Source: Burkholderia sp. OK233 (GTDB lineage Bacteria > Pseudomonadota > Gammaproteobacteria > Burkholderiales > Burkholderiaceae). From it: DNA of 64,000 nt. The notes beneath the pieces are model-generated. The model ran no database searches, was not told the DNA's origin, and saw only the letters and a list, made by a program, of their open reading frames with translations. Shown one piece after another: positions 7,377 through 19,318 of the stretch. The stretch covers positions 930,001 to 994,000 of the forward strand of contig NZ_OCSR01000001.1 in NCBI RefSeq assembly GCF_900230185.1. Reading direction: 5' to 3'. Position 1 is the first letter of the stretch, and every line of letters begins with the position of its first letter. The position numbers and the translations under genes were made by a program.

Positions 7377-9017
7377 TCAAAGAATCACACGCCGAAAATC
7401 GGCAAGAATCGCACCCAGATACGCATTGAACCGCGCCGCCGCAGCGCCATCAATCACCCGATGGTCATACGACAACGACAGCGGCAGAATCAGACGCGGC
7501 ACAAACTGCTTGCCATCCCAAACCGGCTTCATCGCGCCACGCGACAAGCCGAGAATGGCGACTTCAGGCGCATTGATAATCGGCGTGAAGTTAGTCCCGC
7601 CAATACCACCCAGCGAAGAAATCGAGAAGCAGCCGCCTTGCATCTGATCCGGCTTCAGCTTGCCGTCACGCGCAGCCTTCGACAGCTCGGTCATTTCCTT
7701 CGCGATGTCGATCAAACCCTTCTTGTCCGCATCGCGAATCACCGGAACGACCAGACCATTCGGCGTATCGGCAGCAAATCCAATATGGAAGTACTGCTTG
7801 AACACCAGGTTGTCGCCATCGAGGCTCGCATTAAACGTCGGGAACTGCTTCAGGGCAGCAACTACCGCCTTGATCACGAACGCCAGCATCGTGAACTTCA
7901 CGCCGGACTTTTCGTTTTCCTTGTTCAACTGCACGCGCAGCGCTTCGAGATCCGTGATGTCGGCTTCGTCGTTATTCGTGACGTGCGGAATCATGACCCA
8001 GTTGCGATGCAGGTTCGCGCCCGAGATCTTCTTGATGCGCGACAGCGGCTTCGGATCGACCGGGCCGAACTTGGTGAAGTCGACCTTCGGCCACGGCAGC
8101 AGATTCAATTCACCGCCGCCCGCAGCAGCCGGTGCTGCACCACCTGCCGGTGCAGCGCGTTGACCCGTCATCACACCCTTGATGAAGCCGGTCACGTCCG
8201 CCTGCGTAATACGACCCTTCGGACCCGTGCCCTGCACCTGCGTCACGTCGACACCGAGTTCGCGCGCAAACTTGCGCACGGACGGCGAAGCATGGCTCGC
8301 ACGGCGAGCGCCGCCCTCGCCGGCCTGAATCAGCGGCGCCTGTGCAAGCGCTGACGGCGAAGCCGGAGCGGGCGAAGGAGCAGCCGGCGCATCCGACGGC
8401 TTCTCGAGCGCTTCCTGCTTCGCCGCAGGTGCGGCAGCCGCAGCCGGCGCAGCAGCACCATCTGCTTCCAGCACGACGATGACCGAGCCTTCCGACACGT
8501 TATCGCCGACCTTGACCTTCACTTCCTTGACGACGCCGGCGGCCGAGCTTGGCACGTCCATGGTCGCCTTGTCGGATTCGAGCGTCACCAGCGACTGCTC
8601 TTTCTCGACGCGATCGCCGACCTTCACCGCGACTTCGATCACGGGAATGTCTTTGTAGTCGCCGATATCCGGCACTTTGACTTCTTGCAGACCACCGCCG
8701 GCGGCAGCAGGCGCCGGCGCAGCAGCGGGCGCAGGCGACGGTGCAGCGGCAGGCGCCGGAGCCGGAGCAGCAGCGCCCGCGCCGTCCAGCACGACGATCA
8801 GCGAGCCTTCCGACACGTTGTCGCCAACCTTGACCTTCACTTCCTTGACGACGCCGGCAGCCGAGCTCGGCACGTCCATGGTCGCCTTGTCGGATTCCAG
8901 CGTAACGAGCGACTGCTCTTTTTCGACGGTGTCACCCGCCTTCACCAGCACCTCGATCACAGGAATGTCCTTGTAATCGCCGATGTCCGGCACCTTGACT
9001 TCGATCGCTTGACTCAT
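7377..9017 (-). CDS. aceF: Dihydrolipoyl acetyltransferase (E2 of pyruvate dehydrogenase)
   Basis: The 546-residue E2 core transfers the acetyl group from lipoamide to CoA. Two nearly identical lipoyl domains are seen (residues about 1-78 with Lys44, and 110-185 with Lys150, both in LESDKATMDVPSS), joined by Ala/Pro linkers. The E3-binding domain follows at about 243-280 (ASPSVRKFARELG), then the catalytic domain from about 315, ending with SYDHRVIDG (His519, Asp523). The start at 9017 has an AGGAGA ribosome site; the frame is open slightly further upstream. Two lipoyl domains here plus one on E3 is a common betaproteobacterial arrangement. The gene lies 86 bp downstream of aceE on the same strand. 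Confidence 0.96.
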   Translation of the reverse strand: MSQAIEVKVPDIGDYKDIPVIEVLVKAGDTVEKEQSLVTLESDKATMDVPSSAAGVVKEVKVKVGDNVSEGSLIVVLDGAGAAAPAPAPAAAPSPAPAAAPAPAAAGGGLQEVKVPDIGDYKDIPVIEVAVKVGDRVEKEQSLVTLESDKATMDVPSSAAGVVKEVKVKVGDNVSEGSVIVVLEADGAAAPAAAAAPAAKQEALEKPSDAPAAPSPAPASPSALAQAPLIQAGEGGARRASHASPSVRKFARELGVDVTQVQGTGPKGRITQADVTGFIKGVMTGQRAAPAGGAAPAAAGGGELNLLPWPKVDFTKFGPVDPKPLSRIKKISGANLHRNWVMIPHVTNNDEADITDLEALRVQLNKENEKSGVKFTMLAFVIKAVVAALKQFPTFNASLDGDNLVFKQYFHIGFAADTPNGLVVPVIRDADKKGLIDIAKEMTELSKAARDGKLKPDQMQGGCFSISSLGGIGGTNFTPIINAPEVAILGLSRGAMKPVWDGKQFVPRLILPLSLSYDHRVIDGAAAARFNAYLGAILADFRRVIL

Positions 9018-9103
9018 TGTTAGTGTCTCCTGGGCCGCGCACGCCACCCGCTCCTGTCGATCAGGAGCAGGCGCGCACGCCGTGGCACACGGGGAATGAT
9101 GCC

Positions 9104-11800
<2,697 letters not shown>

Positions 11801-11876
11801 GCTCGTCTCCTGGATATAGAGGAACGCTCTTTGAACAGACGACGCGGACGAAGCACGGCCGCGGCAGCTTCGGCCG

Positions 11877-11906
11877 ATTGTAAAAGGGGTCCCGACGTCT
11901 GCGCAA
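11877..11906 (-). promoter_or_regulatory. Promoter of the pdh operon
   Basis: On the minus strand TTGCGC (11906-11901), an 18-bp spacer and TACAAT (11882-11877), about 77 bp upstream of aceE. Upstream of the -35 box lies the palindrome GAGAT CGA ATCTC (11924-11936), which may be an activator or repressor site. Confidence 0.6.
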
Positions 11907-12075
11907 CAAAAATTTCGAATCACGAGATCGAATCTCATAATGCGGAAAATTGTTGCGGCGCAACCTGATTTGACTGCCGATCGACGGATACGTCGGCTAG
12001 TTTGCGCCGAATAACGGTTCTTTCAGCGCTTTTTTGCGCCATTTGCTAGTGACTCGCTGCGCTACAATGCCACGC

Positions 12076-14592
12076 ATGTTGACCGAACGGCTTTTCGCTC
12101 GCTCGGCGCGCACCGCTGGTTCGCCGGCGGATTCGACGCCGTCCTCCCGCTGGCACCACGGACCGTGGTGGTCGAACTCCTATTTGCTCACGCCGCTACT
12201 GTCGATCCTGGTTTTCCTGGTCGTCATGAGCCTGATTCTGTGGAGCCTGAACCGGCGCGAACAGCAGCAACAGGAAGACACGCTCTATCGCAATGTTGCG
12301 TGGGCGCAGCAGCAGATTCGCCTGTCCATGACGGGAGCGCAGGAACAGATTCAGGCCCTCGCCCGCGATCTCGTCGCCGGCCACGCCGATCCGCATTCAT
12401 TCCAGGTGTCCACCACGGACATCATGCAGGGGCATCCCGAGATCCTCTACATGAACTGGTACACGAGCCTGCAGCAACCGCGCTGGCCCAATACCGCACT
12501 CCCCGTGTTCGGCCAGCGTCTTGCCAAGCCGAACGACGCGCAGATGGACGAGGCCGTCAAAGCCGCCTTCAACGAGGCGCGCAATACGCGCCGCCAGGTG
12601 TACTCGCCGCTGATCTACGACGACCTCGGCAACGGCTATATCACGCTGCAGACGCCGGTCTACCGCGACCGCGACTTCCTCGGCACGATTGCCGCCGTGT
12701 TCTCGGTGGAAGGCATCCTGAAGCACGACATTCCGCCCGAGTTGTCGGCGAAATACAAAATCTCGATCATCGACGTGAACAACCGCGAGTTGACCACCAC
12801 GTCGACCCGCCCGCGCCTGCCGCGCGACATGTTCTACGATCTGCCGCTCGACCCGCCGGGCCAGGGCGTCTCGGTGCGCGTCTACGCGTTCCCGCAGATG
12901 ACCAACTTCACCAACAACACACTGGTGTGGCTGGTAGCCGGCCTGTCGTGCTTCGTGTTGTGGAGTCTGTGGAGCTTGTGGAAGCACACGCGGCAACGTT
13001 TCGAAGCGCAGCAGGCGCTCTACGCCGAAGCGTTCTTCCGGCGCGCGATGGAAAACTCGGTGCTGATCGGTATGCGCGTGCTCGACATGCACGGGCGCAT
13101 CACCCACGTCAATCCGGCCTTCTGCCGCATGACCGGTTGGGACGAAAGCGATCTGGTCGGCAAGAACGCGCCGTTCGCTTACTGGCCGCGCGACGCTTAC
13201 CCTGAGATGCAACGCCAGCTCGACATGACGCTGCGCGGCAAAGCCCCCTCTTCGGGCTTCGAATTGCGGGTGCGCCGCAAGGACGGTTCGCTGTTCCATG
13301 CACGCCTCTATGTGTCGCCGCTGATCGACAGCTCGGGCCGCCAGACCGGCTGGATGTCGTCGATGACCGACATTACCGAACCGAAGCGCGCGCGCGAAGA
13401 GCTCGCCGCCGCGCACGAGCGCTTCACAACCGTGCTCGAAAGCCTCGACGCCGCCGTCTCCGTGCTGGCTGCCGACGAAGCCGAGCTGCTGTTCGCCAAC
13501 CGCTACTACCGCCACCTGTTCGGCATTCGCCCGGACGGCCATCTGGAATTGGCGGGCGGCGGGTTCGATAGCGCACAGGCGTCGTCCGATTCGATCGATA
13601 TGGTGGATGCGTATGCGGGTCTGCCGGCCGCCGCGTTGACCGAAAGCACCGCCGACGCGCAGGAAATCTACGTGCAAAGCATCCAGAAATGGTTCGAAGT
13701 GCGCCGCCAGTACATCCAGTGGGTGGACGGCCACCTCGCGCAAATGCAGATCGCGACCGACATCACCACCCGCAAGCAGGCTCAGGAACTCTCGCGTCAG
13801 CAGGATGAGAAGCTGCAGTTCACCAGCCGCCTGATGACGATGGGCGAAATGGCCTCGTCGCTCGCGCACGAACTGAATCAGCCGCTCGCCGCCATCAATA
13901 ACTATTGCTCTGGAACCGTGGCACTGGTTAAATCCGGTCGAACGACGCCTGACAATCTTCTGCCCGTGCTCGAGAAAACCGCCCAACAGGCGGTGCGGGC
14001 TGGCATGATCATCAAGCGCATTCGCGAGTTCGTGAAACGCAGCGAGCCGAAACGCCAGGCTACGCGTGTAGCCGATATCGTCGCCGATGCCGTGGGTCTC
14101 GCCGAACTCGAAGCGCGCAAGCGCAAGATTCGCATCGTGACCGATCTGCGCTCGCGCCTGCCGGTAATTTACGTCGACCCGGTGCTGATCGAGCAGGTGC
14201 TGGTGAACTTGCTGAAGAACGGCGTCGAGGCCATGCACGACGCGCGCCCGAATGCGGTCGACCCTGTGATTCGCGTAGTCGTGCGACTGGAAAGCGGGTT
14301 TGTCTGCATCAGCGTCGTCGACCAGGGACCGGGTGTCGACGAAGCGACGGCCGAGCGTCTGTTTGAACCGTTTTACAGCACCAAGTCCGATGGTATGGGC
14401 ATGGGGCTGAATATTTGCCGTTCGATTATCGAATCGCACCGCGGCCGTCTGTGGGTGGTCAACAACGTCGAATCTGACGGCCACATCACAGGCGCCACGT
14501 TCCATTGCAGTCTGCCTATTGGAGAGCCTGACGGCCCGAGCAACGGCGGGTCAGAGGCGCCGACACCACAAACCGTTACGGGAGAGCTATGA
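12076..14592 (+). CDS. Membrane PAS sensor histidine kinase, FixL/DctB-like
   Basis: A sensor kinase of about 838 residues. One membrane helix lies near residues 33-55 (LLTPLLSILVFLVVMSLILWSL) and a second near 282-300 (LVWLVAGLSCFVLWSLWSL), enclosing a periplasmic sensor domain of about 225 residues. A cytoplasmic PAS domain (VNPAFCRMTGWDESDLVGKN), a second PAS-like region, then the kinase follow: phospho-acceptor His598 in LAHELNQPLAAINNYCSG, N-box LVNLLKNGVEAM, and G-boxes DQGPGVDE and GMGMGLNICRSI. The start is uncertain: ATG at 12067 or 12076. I prefer 12076 because a TACAAT box overlaps 12067, which would make the mRNA leaderless. The stop overlaps the next start (ATGA). The signal is unknown; the position opposite aceE suggests control of pyruvate metabolism. 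Confidence 0.88.
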   Translation: MLTERLFARSARTAGSPADSTPSSRWHHGPWWSNSYLLTPLLSILVFLVVMSLILWSLNRREQQQQEDTLYRNVAWAQQQIRLSMTGAQEQIQALARDLVAGHADPHSFQVSTTDIMQGHPEILYMNWYTSLQQPRWPNTALPVFGQRLAKPNDAQMDEAVKAAFNEARNTRRQVYSPLIYDDLGNGYITLQTPVYRDRDFLGTIAAVFSVEGILKHDIPPELSAKYKISIIDVNNRELTTTSTRPRLPRDMFYDLPLDPPGQGVSVRVYAFPQMTNFTNNTLVWLVAGLSCFVLWSLWSLWKHTRQRFEAQQALYAEAFFRRAMENSVLIGMRVLDMHGRITHVNPAFCRMTGWDESDLVGKNAPFAYWPRDAYPEMQRQLDMTLRGKAPSSGFELRVRRKDGSLFHARLYVSPLIDSSGRQTGWMSSMTDITEPKRAREELAAAHERFTTVLESLDAAVSVLAADEAELLFANRYYRHLFGIRPDGHLELAGGGFDSAQASSDSIDMVDAYAGLPAAALTESTADAQEIYVQSIQKWFEVRRQYIQWVDGHLAQMQIATDITTRKQAQELSRQQDEKLQFTSRLMTMGEMASSLAHELNQPLAAINNYCSGTVALVKSGRTTPDNLLPVLEKTAQQAVRAGMIIKRIREFVKRSEPKRQATRVADIVADAVGLAELEARKRKIRIVTDLRSRLPVIYVDPVLIEQVLVNLLKNGVEAMHDARPNAVDPVIRVVVRLESGFVCISVVDQGPGVDEATAERLFEPFYSTKSDGMGMGLNICRSIIESHRGRLWVVNNVESDGHITGATFHCSLPIGEPDGPSNGGSEAPTPQTVTGEL

Positions 14593-15233
14593 ACAGCCCA
14601 GTCACCACACAGGAAACTGTCTTTGTCGTCGACGACGACGAGGCCGTGCGAGATTCGCTGCGCTGGCTGCTGGAGGCGAACGGCTACCGCGTGCAATGCT
14701 TCTCCAGCGCCGAGCAGTTTATCGACGCATGGCAGCCGCATACACATCCGGGCCAGATCGCGTGTCTGATTCTCGATGTGCGGATGTCCGGCATGAGCGG
14801 GCTCGAGTTGCAGGAACGCCTGATCGCCGACAACGCGTCGCTGCCGATCATCTTCGTGACGGGCCACGGCGACGTGCCGATGGCTGTGTCGACGATGAAA
14901 AAAGGCGCGATGGACTTCATCGAAAAACCGTTCGACGAAGCCGAACTGCGCAAGCTGGTCGAGCGCATGCTCGACAAGGCACGCAGCGAAAGCACCAGCG
15001 TGCAGCAGCAACGCGCCGCCGCCGAACGTCTCGGCAAGCTGACTGCGCGTGAACACCAGGTGCTCGAGCGCATCATCGCCGGCCGCCTGAACAAGCAGAT
15101 CGCCGACGATCTCGGGATCAGCATCAAGACGGTTGAAGCGCACCGCGCGAACATCATGGAAAAGCTCAACGTCAACACGGTCGCCGATCTGCTGCGTCTC
15201 GCGTTGTCGAACAAGCCGCAACCCGCGCAATAA
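14589..15233 (+). CDS. FixJ/NarL-type response regulator
   Basis: A 214-residue response regulator. The receiver domain has the acidic pocket VVDDDEAV, phospho-acceptor Asp63 in LILDVRMSGMSGLEL, a conserved Thr in VTGHGDVPM and Lys in FIEKPFDE. The LuxR-type DNA-binding domain is at about 148-205 (LTAREHQVLERIIAGRLNKQIADDLGISIKTVEAHR). It is translationally coupled to the kinase by a four-base ATGA overlap, so the two form a cognate pair. Similarity is closest to FixJ-like regulators. Its regulon is not visible from sequence, although the pdh operon and the downstream envelope genes are candidates. A hairpin without a T tract (15281-15303) follows. Confidence 0.93.
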   Translation: MNSPVTTQETVFVVDDDEAVRDSLRWLLEANGYRVQCFSSAEQFIDAWQPHTHPGQIACLILDVRMSGMSGLELQERLIADNASLPIIFVTGHGDVPMAVSTMKKGAMDFIEKPFDEAELRKLVERMLDKARSESTSVQQQRAAAERLGKLTAREHQVLERIIAGRLNKQIADDLGISIKTVEAHRANIMEKLNVNTVADLLRLALSNKPQPAQ

Positions 15234-15280
15234 ACATAACGACCGCGGCGCAGCCCGCGGCTCGCTATTGCATTTCAACG

Positions 15281-15303
15281 GCCGGACTGTCGAAAAGTCC
15301 GGC
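15281..15303 (+). terminator. Hairpin after the response regulator gene
   Basis: GCCGGACT (15281-15288), a seven-base loop and AGTCCGGC (15296-15303). There is no T run, so termination is only suggested. The rest of 15234-15814 holds the CATCCG array and no gene I can support. Confidence 0.4.
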
Positions 15304-15366
15304 TCGTTCCATCCGCATGTCCTCCCTTCCCCGCTTCGCAACAGCGACGCGCGGCATAGCTCGACT

Positions 15367-15438
15367 CATCCGCATCCGCATCCGCATCCGCATCCGCATC
15401 CGCATCCGCATCCGCATCCGCATCCGCATCCGCATCGG
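15367..15438. repeat. Hexanucleotide array (CATCCG)11 plus one variant unit
   Basis: Eleven perfect CATCCG units from 15367 to 15432 are followed by CATCGG. It is a pure simple-sequence repeat in non-coding DNA about 130 bp after the response regulator and 380 bp before the DUF3300 gene. Such arrays change length by slippage, and a six-base unit would shift promoter spacing instead of a reading frame. A related CATCCGCATCTG motif occurs near 61419. Confidence 0.95.
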
Positions 15439-15814
15439 TTAATCATTACGCATTACTCAGCATACGCTGACGCTGCGTAGCAATAACTTCTTTCCTCTGA
15501 CAAGATTGACAAGCTTCACTGCGCCCCTTAATTTACAAAGAACTCCTCAACAGGAATCTTTGATGCCCGATGAACGCAGGACAAGTGTGCTGTCATTGTC
15601 GTATGCGGCGTCGCCATGCGATGCAAATCAGTTAAAGCGGCTCGGCCGCATTGCTGAGGCATCGGTCATATCGAACGGTTCAAGCGAAGCTGAGCCGACC
15701 TTTACTCGCCACACTCGCTTTATCCACTGCCTTCTCCATTCCATCGCGCGGAAACAACGCAGCATGCGCTGCGCATCGATCTTGCGCGTCTAACGCAGCC
15801 GGGAGGATTTCATC

Positions 15815-17140
15815 GTGAAACGATCCGGAGCACACCGTTCGCGTGTGATGCTTGTTTGCGCCGCACTTGCGGGCACACCACTCTTCGTCGGTCTGGCCAT
15901 GCCGAGCGCGGTCTATGCGCAAAGCGCCGCGAAGATGTCGAACCAGCAACTCGATTCGCTGACCGCCCCCATCGCGCTCTATCCCGACGCACTGCTTGCG
16001 CAGGTGCTGATGGCCGCCACCTTCCCACAAGACGTGCAGGCCGCGGCCGCATGGTCGAAAGCAAACTCGAAATTGCAAGGCGACGACGCCGTCAAAGCGG
16101 TCGCGTCCGAGCCCTGGGACCCGAGCGTGCAGTCACTCGTCGCGTTCCCGCAGGTTCTCGCGACGATGGCATCGAAACCCGATTGGGTCTCGCAACTCGG
16201 CACGGCCTTTCTCGGGCAGTCGAATGACGTGATGGACTCCGTGCAACGCCTGCGCAAACAGGCACAGGCCGCCGGCAATCTGAAGACGAGTTCGCAGCAG
16301 AAGGTCGTGGTCGAGCAAAGCACGATTCAGATCGTGCCGGCCAATCCACAAGTGGTCTACGTACCTACGTATAACCCGACTGTGGTCTACGGGACATGGC
16401 CCTATCCCGCCTACCCGCCCGTGTACGTACCGCCACCACCCGGTTATGCAATCGCAAGCGGTTTGGCTGCCGGCCTTGCGTTCGGCGCCGGTGTCGCGGT
16501 TGCCAATTCGCTATGGGGTGGCTTCAACTGGAACACGTACGACGTCAACATCAACGTGAACCATTACAACAACATCAATGTGAACAACCGGCTCAACGTG
16601 AATAGCAGCACGACGAACTGGAACCGCAACACCAACGTCAATCGCAACGTCAACAACGCGAATCTCAATCGCAACGTCAACAACAACCTCGGCAGTGCGC
16701 AGCACGATGCCTATCGCGGCCGTGACGACGCCGCCCGCGCCCAGGCGCAGCAGACCTTGCAGAACCGCACCGGCCAGAACCTGAGCGGTAGCGCGAGCCA
16801 GCACGTGCAAGGGATTCACCAGGGTGGCACGCAGAACGCCGATTTGCAGAACCGCGCGCAGAACGCCAATCGCGATAACGCGTTACGCGGCGCCGGTGAC
16901 GGCAATGCCGCGCGGCAGGATACGCAGCGCGGCGAGACAAGCCGCAACGCAGCCGCGAACCGTTCCGGCGGTGGCCTCGGCGCCAACGGCGCCGGTCAGC
17001 AACGCACGGGCGGCGGTCTCGCTGCAAACGGCGGCGGCGTCCAGCGCGGCGGTGGTGGTGGCAACCTCGGCGGCGGTGGTGGTGGCAGCAGACTGGGCGG
17101 TGGCGGCGGCGGTGAACGCCACCTCGGCCGCAACCGTTGA
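15815..17140 (+). CDS. DUF3300 family exported protein with Asn- and Gly-rich tail
   Basis: A 441-residue exported protein of the DUF3300 family, function unknown. A signal peptide covers about residues 1-36, with AYAQS at the cleavage site. The DUF3300 domain follows (about 40-250): LTAPIALYPDALLAQVLMA, WDPSVQSLVAFPQVL, then VYVPTYNPTVVYG with a Pro/Tyr-rich stretch and a hydrophobic Gly/Ala segment. The tail is an NVN-type Asn-rich region (about 250-290), a Gln/Asn-rich part and Gly-rich repeats ending LGRNR. The start codon is GTG at 15815 with GGGAGG before it. A DUF2950 gene follows after 20 bp; the two families commonly occur together, so this is a two-gene envelope operon. Confidence 0.88.
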   Translation: MKRSGAHRSRVMLVCAALAGTPLFVGLAMPSAVYAQSAAKMSNQQLDSLTAPIALYPDALLAQVLMAATFPQDVQAAAAWSKANSKLQGDDAVKAVASEPWDPSVQSLVAFPQVLATMASKPDWVSQLGTAFLGQSNDVMDSVQRLRKQAQAAGNLKTSSQQKVVVEQSTIQIVPANPQVVYVPTYNPTVVYGTWPYPAYPPVYVPPPPGYAIASGLAAGLAFGAGVAVANSLWGGFNWNTYDVNINVNHYNNINVNNRLNVNSSTTNWNRNTNVNRNVNNANLNRNVNNNLGSAQHDAYRGRDDAARAQAQQTLQNRTGQNLSGSASQHVQGIHQGGTQNADLQNRAQNANRDNALRGAGDGNAARQDTQRGETSRNAAANRSGGGLGANGAGQQRTGGGLAANGGGVQRGGGGGNLGGGGGGSRLGGGGGGERHLGRNR

Positions 17141-17160
17141 ACGATCAAGAGGAGTCTCCG

Positions 17161-18102
17161 ATGATTCGCTTATTCCCACGCGGCGCCTTGCGCGCCCACG
17201 TTCTGACACTCGCCGTCGCCCTCGGCACGACCGGCACCCTGCTGGTGGCGCCGGTACTTCTGCTTGGTACGACCGCCGCGCATGCCCAGGCGGTCTATCC
17301 CACTGCCGACGACGCTGCCAACGCGTTCGTCGACGCCTTGGCCCGCAACGACGAAGGTGCGCTCAAACACGTGCTCGGCAACGATTTTCATCGCTACATT
17401 CCTTCCGAAGGAATCGGCGAGGACGACATCGACCAGTTCCTCGGCGCATGGTCGAAGGGGCATCAGATCATCGAGGACCCGGCGAAGAGCAAGGGTCGCG
17501 CAACCGCGCATCTGGCGGTCGGCGACAACGGCTGGACCTTGCCGATTCCGCTCGTGCAGGCCGGCAAAGGTTGGCGTTTCGATCCGCCCGCCGCGCAGGA
17601 CGAGATGCTGACACGCCGGATCGGACGCAACGAACACGCGGCGATCCTGACCTCGCTCGCCTACCTCGACGCGCAAAACGACTATCACAATCTGACCCAG
17701 CACTACGCACAGCGCTTCGTCAGTACTCAGGGCCAGCATGACGGCCTGTATTGGGCGACGGCGCCCGGCGAAACGGAAAGCCCGCTCGGACCGCTCGCCG
17801 CCACCATGCCCAACGGCACCCTGCCGAAAGAGGCCTACCACGGCTATCACTACCGGATCCTGACGGCGCAAGGTGCGCACGCGAAGGGGGCCGCGCAGAA
17901 CTACGTCGAGAACGGCGTGCTGACCAGAGGGTTCGGTCTGATTGCCTCGCCGGCCGAGTACGGCAAGACCGGCGTGATGAGCTTTATCGTCAATCAGGAC
18001 GGTCAGGTCTATCAGAAGAACCTGGGGCCGCAAACCGCGCGTGCGGCGGCCGCCATTAAATCGTTCGACCCGGACGATAGCTGGCAGGCTGTGCAGGAGT
18101 AG
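17161..18102 (+). CDS. DUF2950 family exported protein
   Basis: A 313-residue protein with an N-terminal signal peptide (cleavage near AHAQAV, about residue 41) and a DUF2950 domain. Typical blocks are YPTADDAANAFVDALARNDEGALKHVLG, a central DYHNLTQHYAQRFVS, the GYHYRILTAQG segment and a C-terminal GVMSFIVNQDGQVYQKNLGP. The function is not known. The ATG at 17161 has an AGAGGAG ribosome site. It is 20 bp from the DUF3300 gene and surely co-transcribed; both products are predicted in the envelope. The pair sits between the two-component genes and folD. Confidence 0.88.
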   Translation: MIRLFPRGALRAHVLTLAVALGTTGTLLVAPVLLLGTTAAHAQAVYPTADDAANAFVDALARNDEGALKHVLGNDFHRYIPSEGIGEDDIDQFLGAWSKGHQIIEDPAKSKGRATAHLAVGDNGWTLPIPLVQAGKGWRFDPPAAQDEMLTRRIGRNEHAAILTSLAYLDAQNDYHNLTQHYAQRFVSTQGQHDGLYWATAPGETESPLGPLAATMPNGTLPKEAYHGYHYRILTAQGAHAKGAAQNYVENGVLTRGFGLIASPAEYGKTGVMSFIVNQDGQVYQKNLGPQTARAAAAIKSFDPDDSWQAVQE

Positions 18103-18134
18103 CGGGAGAAGTCGCTCGACGGTTGGAGGCATCG

Positions 18135-18198
18135 CGGATTCCGGTGCGCCCGCTCACCCGGAATCCGTGCATGGCACGGCAAGCCAGGCCGGTATAAT
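18135..18198 (+). promoter_or_regulatory. Hairpin then TATAAT box before folD
   Basis: A perfect 10-bp stem, CGGATTCCGG (18135-18144) with CCGGAATCCG (18158-18167), could end the DUF2950 transcript. A consensus TATAAT at 18193-18198 follows, without a clear -35 box, and probably serves folD about 150 bp downstream. Confidence 0.5.
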
Positions 18199-18345
18199 GT
18201 CGGACTTTGCAGCGCTGCTTATCCCTGATTCGCGCCGCGCGCTTTTCATGTGCCGACCCGTTTCCGGTGAAAAGCGCCATCGCATGTGCCGTACACGCGC
18301 GCCTGCGCCCTGCTCCGCTTTCCAAACCGCCCTTCTCGACCGACC

Positions 18346-19206
18346 ATGACTGCCAAACTGATCGACGGCCTAGCCCTTTCCAAGACCCTGCGCGCCGAAG
18401 TCGCCACGCGCGCCGCCGCCCTCACCGCCCGTGGGCATCAGCCGGGCCTCGCCGTGGTGCTGGTCGGCGACAATCCAGCCAGCGAAGTCTATGTGCGCAA
18501 CAAGGTCAAGGCGTGCAATGACAACGGCCTCGGTTCGTCGTTCGACCGCTATCCGGCCGATCTGCCGGAAGCCGATCTGCTGGCCCGCATCGACGAACTG
18601 AACCAGGATCCGCGCATCCACGGCATTCTGGTGCAACTGCCACTACCGCCGCATATCGACAGCCACAAGGTGATCGAGGCGATCGCCCCGGAAAAGGACG
18701 TCGACGGATTTCACGTCGCCAATGCCGGTGCGCTGATGACCGGCCGCCCGCTGTTCCGTCCGTGCACGCCGTACGGCGTGATGAAAATGCTGGCTGCCTA
18801 CGAGATTCCGCTGCAAGGCGCGAACGCGGTGGTGATCGGCCGCTCGAACATCGTCGGCAAGCCGATGGCGCTGCTGCTGCTCGAAGCGGGCGCTACCGTG
18901 ACGATCTGCCATAGCAAGACGCGCGATCTGGCTGCCCATACCCGCAACGCCGACGTGGTGGTCGCCGCCACGGGCCTGCGCAACATTTTCACGGCAGACA
19001 TGGTGAAACCGGGTGCGGCTGTGATCGACGTCGGCATGAATCGCGACGAAGCCGGCAAGCTGTGCGGCGACGTCGATTTCGCGGGTGTCAAGGAAGTGGC
19101 CGGCTACATCACGCCGGTGCCGGGTGGCGTCGGTCCGATGACCATTACGATGCTGCTCGTCAACACGATCGAAGCCGCCGAGCGCGAAGCTGCGGCGAAG
19201 GCGTAA
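18346..19206 (+). CDS. folD: Bifunctional methylenetetrahydrofolate dehydrogenase/cyclohydrolase
   Basis: A 286-residue FolD. It interconverts 5,10-methylene-, 5,10-methenyl- and 10-formyl-tetrahydrofolate with NADP and supplies one-carbon units for purine and formyl-Met synthesis. Signature blocks are [12 protein letters not shown] (catalytic Lys in the YVxxK motif), QLPLPPHID, the dinucleotide-binding [25 protein letters not shown] and the C-terminal [18 protein letters not shown]. The ATG at 18346 gives the standard [16 protein letters not shown]. The length is normal. It is convergent with an acyltransferase gene 112 bp away. Confidence 0.97.
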   Translation: MTAKLIDGLALSKTLRAEVATRAAALTARGHQPGLAVVLVGDNPASEVYVRNKVKACNDNGLGSSFDRYPADLPEADLLARIDELNQDPRIHGILVQLPLPPHIDSHKVIEAIAPEKDVDGFHVANAGALMTGRPLFRPCTPYGVMKMLAAYEIPLQGANAVVIGRSNIVGKPMALLLLEAGATVTICHSKTRDLAAHTRNADVVVAATGLRNIFTADMVKPGAAVIDVGMNRDEAGKLCGDVDFAGVKEVAGYITPVPGGVGPMTITMLLVNTIEAAEREAAAKA

Positions 19207-19318
19207 AGCCGGGGGCTCATGCCGACGGAGTGACTTCGCCGGCATGCAAACCTTCAAACTTCGTCGTCAAACTAAGGTAGCAAGCGCCGGTTGCAGACAT
19301 CGGCACCAAACAGGACAC

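Noticed and set aside
12397..14505. 702-residue open frame opposite the sensor kinase
   Set aside because: Same cause; His/Arg-rich low-information translation with no motif.
15367..15438. CATCCG array as a CRISPR
   Set aside because: Units are contiguous six-mers with no spacers.
15133..15480. Frame encoding a His-Pro repeat from the CATCCG array
   Set aside because: It begins inside the response regulator in another frame; the repeat is simple sequence with no ribosome site.
15506..15793. 95-residue frame before the DUF3300 gene
   Set aside because: No ribosome site, no family, no hydrophobic or helical pattern.
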